64,000 bases of DNA from Anaerolineaceae bacterium (GTDB lineage Bacteria; Chloroflexota; Anaerolineae; Aggregatilineales; Phototrophicaceae). The notes beneath the pieces were generated by a model. The model was not told where the DNA came from. It ran no database searches and saw only the letters and a list, made by a program, of their open reading frames with translations. Shown piece by piece: positions 25,380 to 34,610 of this stretch; positions within the stretch are counted from its first letter, which is position 1; each line of letters starts with the position of its first letter. The translations under genes were made by a program, and so were the position numbers. Location: positions 62,001 through 126,000 of the forward strand of contig PABP01000011.1 in assembly GCA_002699585.1 (NCBI GenBank), given 5' to 3'.

Positions 25380-26199
25380 GTTCAGCATCCATGCGAGCAA
25401 TATACTCACGTCCGAAGGGACCGTTTTCTAGGCCAAGTATTAGATGCTCCGGCAGATTGTTTGCGACATCTTTGCTACAGGAAGCGGCTGCCAGCGCAAT
25501 GGTCGCTACAGTATCGACATCGCCTGCGTAATCAATACATCCTCGTAGCATATCACTCAGATTATCATAGGTCTGGACCGCCGTGATTGCCGCCCGTACA
25601 CTCATCCAGCCCTGGGCTTTGACCTTGCCCTGCCAGGGAATGGCCCAATCGCCGGTAACGTGTTCCTCTAGGAATTGTCCCAAGTCCTTTTTGGCTCCCA
25701 AGTCATAAATAAAGTAATGTGTCATCAGGGCAGCGGCCATTGCCGCATGAATCCCATCTGGTGTGTCATGGGTGACTGCTGCCTGGATGCGCGTTTTTTC
25801 GAGTACTTCGTCGATTGTTCCCAGGATACCGAGTGGGGCCGCACGCATTGCGGCACCGCTCTTGTCACTTTTCGGAATGATCTTCTCAAGAAATTGCTCG
25901 CCGCTATCTATATTGCATAGGAATTCATAGAAGCGTCCGGCGTAGCCTTCACGAGGGTCACGCTTGAAGGCATCTACGAAATGGGTCGCCAGATTGATGG
26001 GTGTCCAGGGAACGCCATTGACGAGCATCTCAGCGATAGCCAACGACATTTGTGTGTCGTCTGTATAGCAACCGGGCATAATCCTGTGGCGAGGGTGTTT
26101 CACATACTGGCTGAGGTCATTAAATTGCGTGATATAGCTGCGGTTGACGTACTCAAATCCCGCTCCATAAGCGTCCCCAACAGCGAGTTCAAGCAACAT
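25357..26199 (-). CDS. ADP-ribosylglycohydrolase-family protein
   Basis: Probably removes ADP-ribose from a protein, nucleic acid or small molecule in the cytoplasm. The 280-residue product has the DraG-type metal motifs: GCYTDDTQMSLAIAE near residue 45, and AGDVDTVATIALAAAS near 228-243, where the family usually has G-G-D-x-D-T. The N-terminus LLELAVGDAYGAGFE matches the family's 'GxxxGDAxG' start. The start at 26199 is immediately downstream of a long inverted repeat that includes its ribosome site. The 3' end overlaps the convergent DUF123 gene. No matching ADP-ribosyltransferase is nearby. Confidence 0.8.
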   Translation of the reverse strand: MLLELAVGDAYGAGFEYVNRSYITQFNDLSQYVKHPRHRIMPGCYTDDTQMSLAIAEMLVNGVPWTPINLATHFVDAFKRDPREGYAGRFYEFLCNIDSGEQFLEKIIPKSDKSGAAMRAAPLGILGTIDEVLEKTRIQAAVTHDTPDGIHAAMAAALMTHYFIYDLGAKKDLGQFLEEHVTGDWAIPWQGKVKAQGWMSVRAAITAVQTYDNLSDMLRGCIDYAGDVDTVATIALAAASCSKDVANNLPEHLILGLENGPFGREYIARMDAELMALVIP

Positions 26200-26204
26200 G
26201 TTTC

Positions 26205-26246
26205 GACCTCATAGTATGATTTATGCCAAGATCATACCATGAGGTC
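26205..26246 (-). promoter_or_regulatory. Long inverted repeat at the ADP-ribosylglycohydrolase start
   Basis: Two 16-base arms (26205-26220 and 26231-26246) are complementary at 15 of 16 positions around a 10-base spacer. In the minus-strand message the second arm contains the GAGGTC ribosome site, ending five bases before the ATG. Folding would hide that site. It could equally be a DNA operator overlapping the promoter. Confidence 0.6.
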
Positions 26247-26298
26247 TTTGCTCTGTAACTTTGTGCGTTAGGTCTTTTTGTAGGGACTGTTTCGAATC

Positions 26299-26338
26299 AA
26301 CGGGTTGGCAGGTACGTGATTTTCCGTGCCAACCCGTT
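26299..26338. terminator. Strong hairpin downstream of the GH20 gene
   Basis: aacgggttggca (26299-26310) pairs perfectly with tgccaacccgtt (26327-26338). It lies 17 bases past the stop of the minus-strand GH20 gene. The T-run is on the plus-strand side, so for the minus strand it is a hairpin without a good U-tract. Confidence 0.55.
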
Positions 26339-26355
26339 TTTATGTCATTTGAAGC

Positions 26356-27891
26356 TTAGATCGGATCGTCATCCAGTTCGCAGTAGTTAACGCCTAATTT
26401 ACCCAGACGCGGATAATGGGCATCCACGCGGGTACGGAAATCAACGTAGTCGCGGTCTTCCGGGTAGGACCACATGACTTCTGCTAAGGCAAGCGCCCGT
26501 GGGTATGTCATGTACATCACCTGATCGGTGGTCGGGATGTATTCCGTCCAGACGTTGCCCTGCCCACCCAGCACATGATGGGCTTTTTCCGGGTCGATGT
26601 CCTCCGGGATGGGTTGGAACTCATAAGCGCGTTTGAGCGAGACATAGCCGCCGATGGCGGGGGGCTGACTGTCGAGGTCTTCGGACTGGTAGTAGTCCAG
26701 ATAGCAGTTGGTGTTGGGCGTCATGACGACATCGTGGCCCGCATTGGCCGCGTCGATGCCGCCCTGGCTGCCGCGCCAGCTCATGACAGTGGCGTTGGGG
26801 GCCAGACCACCCTCTAGAATTTCATCCCAACCGACGATCTGACGACCCTGGGCGTTCAGCCATTTTTCCATGCGCTGGATGAAGTAGCTCTGGAGTTCGT
26901 GCTCGTCGGCCAGACCTTCTTCTTTCATACGGGCTTGGCAATCCGGGCAGACTTCCCAGCGATCTTTGGGGCATTCGTCGCCGCCGATGTGGATGATTTC
27001 GCTGGGGAACAGGTCGAGTACTTCGGTCAGGACATCTTCTAAAAAGGTGAAAACGGCTTCTTTGCCCGCGCAGAATACGTCTTTTGAAATGCCCCATATC
27101 GTCCAGACTTCGTAGCCCTCACCGACGCAGCCCAGTTCTGGGTATGCGGCCAGCGCTGCCAGCGCATGACCGGGCATTTCGATTTCCGGGATGACCGTAA
27201 TATGACGATCGGCGGCATAGGCGACGACTTCGCGCACTTCGTCCTGCGTATAAAAGCCGCTGTAGGGTTCGCCATCACCCGTATGCCGATCTGCCGGGAG
27301 GGGTGTTTCCTTACGCTTGGAGCCAATTGCGGTCAGCTTGGGGTACTTCTTGATTTCGATGCGCCAGCCCTGGTCTTCGGTCAGGTGCCAGTGGAAGATG
27401 TTGTACTTGTAGAGCGCCATCACGTCGATGAACTGTTTGACAAACTCGACATCGAAGAAGTGGCGACCTACGTCCAGGTGGATACCCCGCCAGCCGAAGC
27501 GCGGCGCATCTTCGATCTGCACAGACGGGATGTCCCATGCAGCTTCGGTCGCTTTGTCGTTTTCGATGGCCACAGGCAGCAGTTGACGCAGCGTTTGCAT
27601 TCCTCGGAACAACCCGACAGGGGCTGTCGCACTGAGGGTGACTTGCTCTGGGGTGACGTTGAGGGCGTATTCTTCTGAGGGGGAGCCTTCGTCCAGAATG
27701 AGCTGGATGCCGCCTTCGCCTTCTGCCTGAATAGGCAAATCGTAGCCCGTTGCAGTGCGTAACAGGCTTGCCAGCAGCTCCGCGACGGGGACAGCTTCGT
27801 CTGCCGCAACGATAATGGTTTCAGCCGTAATGCTGAAGACGCCTTCACCCACCGTCATGGATTGGGGCTTTGGAATAATCGAAATGGTCAT
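26356..27891 (-). CDS. GH20 beta-N-acetylhexosaminidase
   Basis: Releases terminal N-acetylglucosamine or N-acetylgalactosamine from oligosaccharides. The N-terminal region (about 1-130) is the GH20b alpha/beta domain, and the barrel starts at RFGWRGIHLDVGRHFF. The substrate-assisted catalytic pair is Asp305-Glu306 in HIGGDECPK, and HLTEDQGWRIEI is another family hallmark. The 511-residue product has no signal peptide, so it probably acts on imported chitobiose or similar. It is the last gene of a three-gene minus-strand operon with a DMT transporter and a Gfo/Idh/MocA enzyme, divergent from a ROK regulator and an oligosaccharide-type importer. Confidence 0.9.
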   Translation of the reverse strand: MTISIIPKPQSMTVGEGVFSITAETIIVAADEAVPVAELLASLLRTATGYDLPIQAEGEGGIQLILDEGSPSEEYALNVTPEQVTLSATAPVGLFRGMQTLRQLLPVAIENDKATEAAWDIPSVQIEDAPRFGWRGIHLDVGRHFFDVEFVKQFIDVMALYKYNIFHWHLTEDQGWRIEIKKYPKLTAIGSKRKETPLPADRHTGDGEPYSGFYTQDEVREVVAYAADRHITVIPEIEMPGHALAALAAYPELGCVGEGYEVWTIWGISKDVFCAGKEAVFTFLEDVLTEVLDLFPSEIIHIGGDECPKDRWEVCPDCQARMKEEGLADEHELQSYFIQRMEKWLNAQGRQIVGWDEILEGGLAPNATVMSWRGSQGGIDAANAGHDVVMTPNTNCYLDYYQSEDLDSQPPAIGGYVSLKRAYEFQPIPEDIDPEKAHHVLGGQGNVWTEYIPTTDQVMYMTYPRALALAEVMWSYPEDRDYVDFRTRVDAHYPRLGKLGVNYCELDDDPI

Positions 27892-27934
27892 AACGAATTC
27901 CTTTTCAGGTACTTTGTTTTCAGGTTGTGTGACA

Positions 27935-28807
27935 TCAGGCCATGAAGATGACGCCGACGAAGGTCAGGGCGATGCCAAACGCTTTTAGCCGTTGGAATGG
28001 CTCCGAGAAGAGCGTCAGGCCCACAATGTATAAAATAAGCATGCGCGTATTGCTGATGGCAATCGAATAGGCCAGGTTGGGCGTATTGGCATAAGAAATG
28101 AAGTCAGCGGCGTTGCCGATGGTGGCACAGGCGATGGCGATCAGCAGAATGAGGATGTGTTTGCGGCGGATGACGAACGACGTGCGTTCAACCGTGCCCT
28201 GGCTGATGAACATCAACCCGGCGACCAGCAGCACGACCACAATGGCGACTTCACCACTGACGCCGCCATCGGTGGCATAGCGCACGAAGATCGTCAAGAC
28301 AGTGAACATAGCCGCCGCCAGCAAGGACCACGCCAACCAGCCAAAGCGGTCATTCGCTGATGCTTTGGGGATGGGTGTGCTTTTGGCCTGGAACGGCAAA
28401 CTTTCCGAGATGATAAGCACGCCAAAGGTCACCACGACGACGCCCACCAGTTTGGCAATATCGAAGGGAGCGCTGAAAGCCACCAGCGAAAAAACATAGG
28501 TGATGGCCGTGCGAATGGTGATGATGCCCTCAATATAGCCAATGTTGTTCTGCGTCTTGATGGCCTGGTTAAAGGCATAGTTGCCGATCCAACTGGAAGC
28601 ACCTGCCAACACCAGTGGTAGCCAATTGGCCCCAATCGCGGCGAAGTGCTCCGGTCTTAAGAAAACGATGGCTAGCAAAGCTGCCGACCCCAACCACACG
28701 TAAGCCATGTAGGTCGTGATCGGCAGCAGCTTGTGCAGCCTTTGGAACGAAAGTCCCTGCCCAGAAAGGGCAACAGCGGCGACCAGCGCCGCCACAAACC
28801 AACTCAT
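27935..28807 (-). CDS. EamA/DMT-superfamily transporter
   Basis: The 290-residue product has about ten predicted membrane helices in two homologous halves, the standard EamA layout. The substrate is unknown; family members move amino acids, nucleotide sugars or sugars. It starts two bases after the stop of the upstream Gfo/Idh/MocA gene, so the two are almost certainly co-transcribed. The position next to GH20 and an amino-sugar-type locus suggests sugar or sugar-derivative movement, which is an inference. Confidence 0.8.
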   Translation of the reverse strand: MSWFVAALVAAVALSGQGLSFQRLHKLLPITTYMAYVWLGSAALLAIVFLRPEHFAAIGANWLPLVLAGASSWIGNYAFNQAIKTQNNIGYIEGIITIRTAITYVFSLVAFSAPFDIAKLVGVVVVTFGVLIISESLPFQAKSTPIPKASANDRFGWLAWSLLAAAMFTVLTIFVRYATDGGVSGEVAIVVVLLVAGLMFISQGTVERTSFVIRRKHILILLIAIACATIGNAADFISYANTPNLAYSIAISNTRMLILYIVGLTLFSEPFQRLKAFGIALTFVGVIFMA

Positions 28808-28809
28808 AC

Positions 28810-30096
28810 TTAGATGTCCATTTCGCGGGCTTCACGCTCCACGCGTTCACGGTACTCCGGCATGTAGATGGTGGTATGTTTCGCACGGGATTCTTCCGCG
28901 GCAAAAGCCAGCAAGTGACTTTCCAAAGATTCGCGGGCGGTGGTGATGCTATCATCCGGGCGGCCCTGGACCGCGTTCAGGAAGCTGCGCACGATGCCGA
29001 AGTCGCCGCCGCCGTGGCCGCTGCTATCGCGGTCAAAGATCTCGACCTGCTCGACTTTGCCCGTCAGATGATGATGAATGCTGATTTCATTGCCCAGGCT
29101 GGAGAATTTGCCGTAGAGCGTGGCCTTGGTGCCATCCCAGCGCATGGTACGGCATTCTTCGTCGCCCTGGCCGTTCATCACCAGGTTGACGGTGGTGCCG
29201 TCTTCCATCTCCATGTTCACCGACTGATGATCGACCACATCGTTATCGCAGTGATAGACGCAGCGCCCATACCAGCCTGTTTTCAGTTCTTCCAGGCGAG
29301 CTTCCGCAGTCGGGATGTAGGTGAGGGCGTTCAAGGGCCAGCGGTCGCCATCGTGGGCGTACAGGCGCGTGGCTTCGTATTTACAGCTTTCCGCGACCGG
29401 GCAGCCATCGGTGCAGCGTAGCGGCGCACCTTCGGGGGCATTTTCCGGGCGGAAGTGCGTCAATGAGCCGTATGAACTCAGATGGACCACGTTTTGCTTG
29501 AGGATCCACAACAGGATGTCGAGATCATGGCAGCACTTGGAGAGAATCATCGGGCCGGATGTTTCTTCATTGCGCCAATTGCCGCGTACAAAGCTGTGCG
29601 ACATATGCCAGAAAACCAGATTCTCGCGGTGGGTAACGCTGACAATGCGGCCCAATACGCCGGAATCGACAACTTCTTTGAGCTTTTGCCAGAAGGGACT
29701 GTAGCGCAGCACATGGCAAATTTGCAGCAAGCGGCCCGCATCTTCTGCTTTTTGGACGAGCTTGACATTTTCATGCAGGACCGGGGTCATCGGTTTTTCC
29801 AGCAGGACGTCATAGCCCTGGTCGAGCATCTTCATGGTGGATTGGTAATGCATGCGGTCCATCGTGCAGTTCATGACGGTGGCGGAGCGCTTGCCATCGC
29901 TATCCAGCAGGGCTTCCCAGCCATCGAACTGCATATCCGGGGAGATGTCATGGTACGTGGCGATACGGTCGCGGCGGATCTCTTCGGGGTCCGCTACGCC
30001 CACTACAGATAGCTCAGACGGATACTCACTTGCGAACCGGGCATAGGCATTCCCACGTCCACCTGCACCTACAATAATCGTATCAACAGCAGCCAT
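28810..30096 (-). CDS. Gfo/Idh/MocA-family oxidoreductase
   Basis: An NAD(P)-dependent sugar or cyclitol oxidoreductase of 428 residues. The Rossmann start reads DTIIVGAGGRGNAYARFA, with the dinucleotide-binding GxGxxG. The EKPM motif (residues 100-103) holds the usual catalytic lysine, and the C-terminal beta domain runs from about 140. A C-x8-C-x5-C pattern (RCTDGCPVAESCK, about residue 227-239) is unusual and could bind metal. Start at 30096 has AGGAG upstream. It is the first gene of the operon leading to GH20 and is divergent from the ROK regulator. Confidence 0.85.
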   Translation of the reverse strand: MAAVDTIIVGAGGRGNAYARFASEYPSELSVVGVADPEEIRRDRIATYHDISPDMQFDGWEALLDSDGKRSATVMNCTMDRMHYQSTMKMLDQGYDVLLEKPMTPVLHENVKLVQKAEDAGRLLQICHVLRYSPFWQKLKEVVDSGVLGRIVSVTHRENLVFWHMSHSFVRGNWRNEETSGPMILSKCCHDLDILLWILKQNVVHLSSYGSLTHFRPENAPEGAPLRCTDGCPVAESCKYEATRLYAHDGDRWPLNALTYIPTAEARLEELKTGWYGRCVYHCDNDVVDHQSVNMEMEDGTTVNLVMNGQGDEECRTMRWDGTKATLYGKFSSLGNEISIHHHLTGKVEQVEIFDRDSSGHGGGDFGIVRSFLNAVQGRPDDSITTARESLESHLLAFAAEESRAKHTTIYMPEYRERVEREAREMDI

Positions 30097-30334
30097 AGCG
30101 TTCTCCTAATTATGAGATTGAGGTTGGGAATTGGCTATTTGTACTGATAAAAATGGCCAAAACACGCAACAAATGTCTAATTTGTAAAAATGTGCACGAA
30201 AATTTGACAAAGTGATGTCGTTACGATAGGCTTTGTTCATAATAAAAACAAACAAAGCTGCTATTAATTTAACACGGCTAGCACTTTTTACCAAACCAAT
30301 TCGGAACTATTAACTAGAGTTTTGTTACCTTCTT
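30097..30334. promoter_or_regulatory. Divergent promoter region with inverted repeats
   Basis: This A+T-rich 238-base gap separates the Gfo operon from the ROK regulator. It holds acaaat-gtcta-atttgt (30169-30185), and acaaag (30207-30212) with ctttgt (30231-30236), plus a TTGACA at 30204-30209. These are plausible ROK regulator sites, but no full promoter was resolved. Confidence 0.45.
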
Positions 30335-31537
30335 ATGAGCCAAAATAGTTTGTCGATTAATCACGGGTTGATGCATAAGGTGAACTGCTCTCTTATTTTG
30401 AGTAGTTTGCGTAAGCATCCCTCACAGACACGGGCGAAGTTGGCTAAGCATACCGGTCTGACCCGCAGCACGATCTCCAATTTGATCGACGAACTCATCG
30501 AGAAGAATTTCATTCACGAAGTTGGCTACGAACCGTCATCCGGCGGTCGACGCGGTATTCTGCTAGAACTGAATCCTGAAGGGGGGTCGGCAATCGCTGT
30601 GAAGATCAACGCTTCCTCAGTGCAATGTGCGCTCTCCAACCTGGTTGGCGACATCCTATGGCACAAACTGGTGCCGTTGACGTCGACCGAGGTCGATGTG
30701 GTGCTGCCGATTGCGGAGCAACTCATCCAGGAAGCCATGACAGAAAACAGCGAGCAGCTCGATATCCTGGGGATTGCCGTGGGCGTCACAGGTCTCGTCA
30801 GCGCCGATGGTGTGGTGGTTTACTCCAAAAACCTCAACTGGAAACACGTTGATTTACATGCGACCTGGGAAGATTGCTTCAAAGTCCCCGTCACGGTTGA
30901 TAACGATGTGAGCTTGGCTGCTTTTGGGGAAAATCATTATGGTCGGGCAACCAACGAGCGCCACTTCATCTATGTAGAAATCGGCTATGGTACGGGGGCG
31001 GGCATCATCCTTGATGGCCAGCTTTTCCGGGGTCCGACAGGCCATGCTGGCGAAGTCGGCTACATTATTTTTAACCTCCTGGATGCCGATGGCCAGGTCC
31101 AGTCTACAACCTGGGAAGAGATGACCAACATTCCGCGCTTGAAGGCGGTTGTTGCCGATCTCATCGACCAGGGTATAACCACGCGGCTTCAGCGCGATGC
31201 CCTTTCCTTCGACAAAATCATCAAGGCAGCCCGTGATAATGACCCGGTTGCCAGCCAGGCTATGCGGCAGTTGACGCGCAACGTCGGCATTGGGTTGGCC
31301 AATCTGGTTAACATCTTTGATATTTCTACATTTGTACTGGGTGGGGAGCTGGGCACACAGTACGAACCCTACCTCGATACCCTCAACGATGCACTCAGCC
31401 AGCACTTGATTTCGGCCCCTGCTGATGGGGTGACGGTGCGGATTTCCAACTTAAAGCCGGATGCCGTGCTTATGGGCGCAATTGCCCAGGTCTTTGACGA
31501 AATCCTCAGAGAACCGTCGCTCAATGTTAATTTGTGA
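30335..31537 (+). CDS. ROK-family transcriptional regulator (NagC/XylR-like)
   Basis: A sugar-responsive repressor of 400 residues. Residues 20-75 form a winged helix (RAKLAKHTGLTRSTISNLIDELIEKNFI). A ROK kinase-like domain follows with VDNDVSLAAFGE, EIGYGTGAGIILDGQLFRG and GHAGEVGY. The cysteine-rich zinc motif of ROK kinases (CxCGxxGCxE) is absent in the expected place, where the text reads IIFNLLDADGQ, so zinc binding is probably lost. Divergent from the Gfo/DMT/GH20 operon and upstream of an oligosaccharide-type ABC operon, it is the natural regulator of both. The inducer is likely an amino sugar or its phosphate, by analogy with NagC. Confidence 0.85.
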   Translation: MSQNSLSINHGLMHKVNCSLILSSLRKHPSQTRAKLAKHTGLTRSTISNLIDELIEKNFIHEVGYEPSSGGRRGILLELNPEGGSAIAVKINASSVQCALSNLVGDILWHKLVPLTSTEVDVVLPIAEQLIQEAMTENSEQLDILGIAVGVTGLVSADGVVVYSKNLNWKHVDLHATWEDCFKVPVTVDNDVSLAAFGENHYGRATNERHFIYVEIGYGTGAGIILDGQLFRGPTGHAGEVGYIIFNLLDADGQVQSTTWEEMTNIPRLKAVVADLIDQGITTRLQRDALSFDKIIKAARDNDPVASQAMRQLTRNVGIGLANLVNIFDISTFVLGGELGTQYEPYLDTLNDALSQHLISAPADGVTVRISNLKPDAVLMGAIAQVFDEILREPSLNVNL

Positions 31538-31541
31538 CATT

Positions 31542-31563
31542 CAATCCCATCTGGGATTGTTTG
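31542..31563 (+). terminator. Hairpin after the ROK regulator
   Basis: caatccc (31542-31548) pairs with gggattg (31553-31559), with a 4-base loop and a short T-tract. It separates the regulator from the ABC operon. Confidence 0.5.
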
Positions 31564-31660
31564 AAAATTATAAAGTTTAGGGACAGGAGATGGGTATAGA
31601 TTACGAAATGCAACAATCCATAACTATCGCGGTACTATCTGAGTTATCTGGAGGACTTTT

Positions 31661-33385
31661 ATGAACAAGCGCACTATTTTGACGCTCCTCATGGTCGTCG
31701 CTGTGGCACTGTTGGCCTTTGCGCCACTACAGGCCCAGGACGATGCCGTTCTCAATGTCGCATGGCCCTACACCGTACCCCCGACGGGACATTTCAACAC
31801 ATTTGCCACCAATGGTCTGGTCCTCGGCCAGTACCAGGACTTGCATGAGCCGCCGCTGGCTATCCTCCACTGGGCAACTGGTGAGTATGAAGGCATGCTG
31901 GCGTCCGAATTTGGTTGGGACGATGATGGCAATTATGTCGTTACCCTGGTCGATGGTGTGACCTGGAGTGATGGCAGCGCCATGACCGCTGATGACCTGA
32001 TGGCTACCTTCAACATCTTCCGCCTGCGTGGTGATGCCGTTTGGGCTAGCATGACGGGTATCGAAAAAGTTGATGACATGACCGTTAAGTTCATCATGGA
32101 TGCACCGTCCAGCCTGGCTGAACGCCTGATCCTCATCACCAACTTGCGTCCCGCCAGCGTCTATGGCGAACTGGCTGACCGCGCTGCAATGCTAGAACCC
32201 GGTGACGAGTGGGATGCGCTGCTGAGCGAACTTACCGAATTCCGCCCAGAAACCCCCGTATCCGGTGGCCCATACACCATCGTTCCCGATAGCATTACCG
32301 AAGCCAACCTGATGATGGACCTGAACCCTGGTGGCTTTGGCGCCGATGTCCAGAACTTCAGCAGTGTTCGCGTTTGGAACGGTGAAACAGAAGTTGTGAC
32401 TCCGCTGGTCGCCAACGAAGAACTGTGGTACATCACCCACGGTATTCCGCCCACGACAGAAGAAGCATTCTCATCACAGGGTATCGACATCGTCCGCTCT
32501 GGTATGGTTAATGGCCCTGGCCTGTACCTGAACCACGCTGTTGCTCCGTTTGACATGGTAGAAGTGCGCCAGGCTATCGCCTACGCCATCGACCGTGAAC
32601 AAAATGGTTTCGTCAGCCTGGGTGAATCCGGTGTGGCTGTTGAATACATGACCGGTTTGGCTGATGGTTTGACAGAATCCTGGCTGTCCGATGAGGCCCT
32701 GGATTCGCTCAACATCTACGAATATGACCTGGACAAGGCCGCTGAATTGATGGAAAGCGCTGGCTATACCCTCAATGATGATGGCAAATGGGTTGATGCC
32801 GACGGCAATACGCTGTCCTTCGAGCTGACCTTCCCGCAGGAATACGCCGACTGGTCCGCCGCTGCTGAAAATGCAACTGCCCAGTTGAACGACTTCGGCT
32901 TCGACATCACCGCCCGTGGTGTCCAGTTCCAGCAGCACCCGCAGGATATCTACGATGGTAACTTCGAGATGGCCATCCGTAACTGGGGCCTCGGCGATCC
33001 GATCCCGGCACGTAGCTTCCTCGAAGCCTACAACCGTTACAATGGCCAGGGTGAACTGGCTGGTGAAGCAGGTAGCCCCGGTATCGGCTTTGATGTCAAC
33101 GTAACCTACAGTGGTGGCGACCTCAACGTCTTCGAAGTTGCTAATGAAAGCGCCCAGGGCGTGGACCGTGATGCTCAGGCAGAACTGGTGACCGAACTGG
33201 CTGTGAGCTACAACGAACTGCTGCCGGCCATCCCGCTTTGGGAACGTTACACCAACAACGCTCTCAACCGTAACTACCTCAGCTTGCCAGAAGACAGCGA
33301 TCCGATCTATGCTAACTTCGGTGGTGGTGCTGACAACTGGATGACCTACCTGATTCTGACCGGTCAGGTTGCACCCGCAAGCTAG
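31661..33385 (+). CDS. SBP_bac_5-type ABC transporter substrate-binding protein
   Basis: Binds a peptide or oligosaccharide outside the membrane. The 574-residue product has a signal peptide ending APLQAQ and the family-5 (DppA/OppA) fold: VTWSDGSAMTADDLMATFN is the hallmark region after the first domain, VRQAIAYAIDREQ the second, and IPLWERYTNN lies near the C-terminus. No lipobox is obvious. Start at 31661 has GGAGG upstream. Family-5 binding proteins include chitobiose-binding CBP of Vibrio as well as peptide binders. The adjacent ROK kinase, ROK regulator and GH20 gene point to an amino-sugar oligosaccharide, but that is inferred from neighbours. Confidence 0.85.
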   Translation: MNKRTILTLLMVVAVALLAFAPLQAQDDAVLNVAWPYTVPPTGHFNTFATNGLVLGQYQDLHEPPLAILHWATGEYEGMLASEFGWDDDGNYVVTLVDGVTWSDGSAMTADDLMATFNIFRLRGDAVWASMTGIEKVDDMTVKFIMDAPSSLAERLILITNLRPASVYGELADRAAMLEPGDEWDALLSELTEFRPETPVSGGPYTIVPDSITEANLMMDLNPGGFGADVQNFSSVRVWNGETEVVTPLVANEELWYITHGIPPTTEEAFSSQGIDIVRSGMVNGPGLYLNHAVAPFDMVEVRQAIAYAIDREQNGFVSLGESGVAVEYMTGLADGLTESWLSDEALDSLNIYEYDLDKAAELMESAGYTLNDDGKWVDADGNTLSFELTFPQEYADWSAAAENATAQLNDFGFDITARGVQFQQHPQDIYDGNFEMAIRNWGLGDPIPARSFLEAYNRYNGQGELAGEAGSPGIGFDVNVTYSGGDLNVFEVANESAQGVDRDAQAELVTELAVSYNELLPAIPLWERYTNNALNRNYLSLPEDSDPIYANFGGGADNWMTYLILTGQVAPAS

Positions 33386-33430
33386 TCCATCCGTATCGCC
33401 GATGCGCCCTGCGCGTATCTAGTTGCACTA

Positions 33431-33457
33431 AGGGGACGGGCTACCGGCCTGTCCCCT
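33431..33457 (+). terminator. Intercistronic hairpin after the binding protein gene
   Basis: aggggacggg (33431-33440) pairs with cctgtcccct (33448-33457) with one G-U pair and a 7-base loop, and no T-run. It probably raises binding-protein expression relative to the permeases. Confidence 0.6.
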
Positions 33458-33476
33458 CCACTCAGGAGTTTTGCAC

Positions 33477-34571
33477 ATGGTCAGTCAAACACCCGACGTT
33501 GTTGCCGCTACTGGGCAAGCCAATATGCTCGACCGCCTTTATGATAGCGTCCTGAATATCTACAGAAACCATACGTTTCGGGTGATTATCCAGGCGATTA
33601 TCACTGTCTGGGCTGTCGTTACCTTCACTTTCTTCTTGGTCCGCCTGATGCCCGGCAACCCGATTGACGTGCTCATTGAGCAGATTCTGGTTCAGGAAGG
33701 CATCTCTTATCAAGAAGCCTACGACCGCGTAGCCGCCAGCTTCGACTTTGACCCGGATGCGACCGCATTGGATCAATATTTCGATTGGTTCGGCGACGTC
33801 CTACGGCTGGATTTAGGCACGTCGATTACCTCACCGGGGACGCGCGTCGTTGATGAAATTGCGCGCTATTTGCCCTGGACATTATTCGCGGTTGGCTCCG
33901 GTTTGCTCATTAGCTTCGTGCTGGGTATCGTGCTCGGCATGACGATGGCCTACTACCGCAATTCCCCATTGGACCACATTCTATCGCTGTTTGCCTCATT
34001 CATGACGGGGGTGCCCAATTACATATGGGGCCTCTTGATCATCATTATATTGGGCATCCAACTGAACTGGTTTAACGTGGGGGCGCTGCGCGGCACCTAT
34101 GATGTCAATACGACCCCTGGCTTTAACTTGCCGTTCATTGTTAGTGTTTTGGAACATGCCCTATTGCCGATCATCACCTATGTTGTTAGCACGCTGGGTG
34201 GCTGGATGCTCAATATGAAGTCCAGCACGATGAGTGTGCTCAATGACGATTATGTGAACGTGGCAGAGGCTCGCGGCCTCAAGGACAGCCGTATCATCAC
34301 GGCGTATGTGGGGCGCAATGCATCGCTGCCGCTTTTCACCCAATTGACGATTAGCATCGGTTTTGTATTGGGTAGTGGTGTCGTCATTGAAGAAATATTC
34401 GTCTATTGGGGCTTGGGCCACTATCTCTTCGCGTCTATCACCACCCGCGACTACACCTCTATGCAGGGCGTGTTCGTCATACTGGTGATTACGGTGGTGT
34501 TCGCCAACTTGATCGCGGACCTGACCTACGGCTTCCTGGACCCGCGCGTCCGTGTCTCTGGCCAAAAATAG
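33477..34571 (+). CDS. DppB/OppB-type ABC transporter permease
   Basis: Membrane subunit of the importer, 364 residues with about six helices. The first helix (VVTFTFFLVRLMPGNPID) matches the family N-terminus, and the EAA loop EARGLKDSRIITAYVGRNASLPLFT lies near residue 263. The C-terminus ends YGFLDPRVR, the usual DppB tail. Start at 33477 has AGGAG eight bases upstream. It works with the modified DppC-like permease downstream. Confidence 0.9.
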   Translation: MVSQTPDVVAATGQANMLDRLYDSVLNIYRNHTFRVIIQAIITVWAVVTFTFFLVRLMPGNPIDVLIEQILVQEGISYQEAYDRVAASFDFDPDATALDQYFDWFGDVLRLDLGTSITSPGTRVVDEIARYLPWTLFAVGSGLLISFVLGIVLGMTMAYYRNSPLDHILSLFASFMTGVPNYIWGLLIIIILGIQLNWFNVGALRGTYDVNTTPGFNLPFIVSVLEHALLPIITYVVSTLGGWMLNMKSSTMSVLNDDYVNVAEARGLKDSRIITAYVGRNASLPLFTQLTISIGFVLGSGVVIEEIFVYWGLGHYLFASITTRDYTSMQGVFVILVITVVFANLIADLTYGFLDPRVRVSGQK

Positions 34572-34610
34572 GCCCAGTGCCCAAGCAGATTAAATCGAAG
34601 TGATTCGGGT

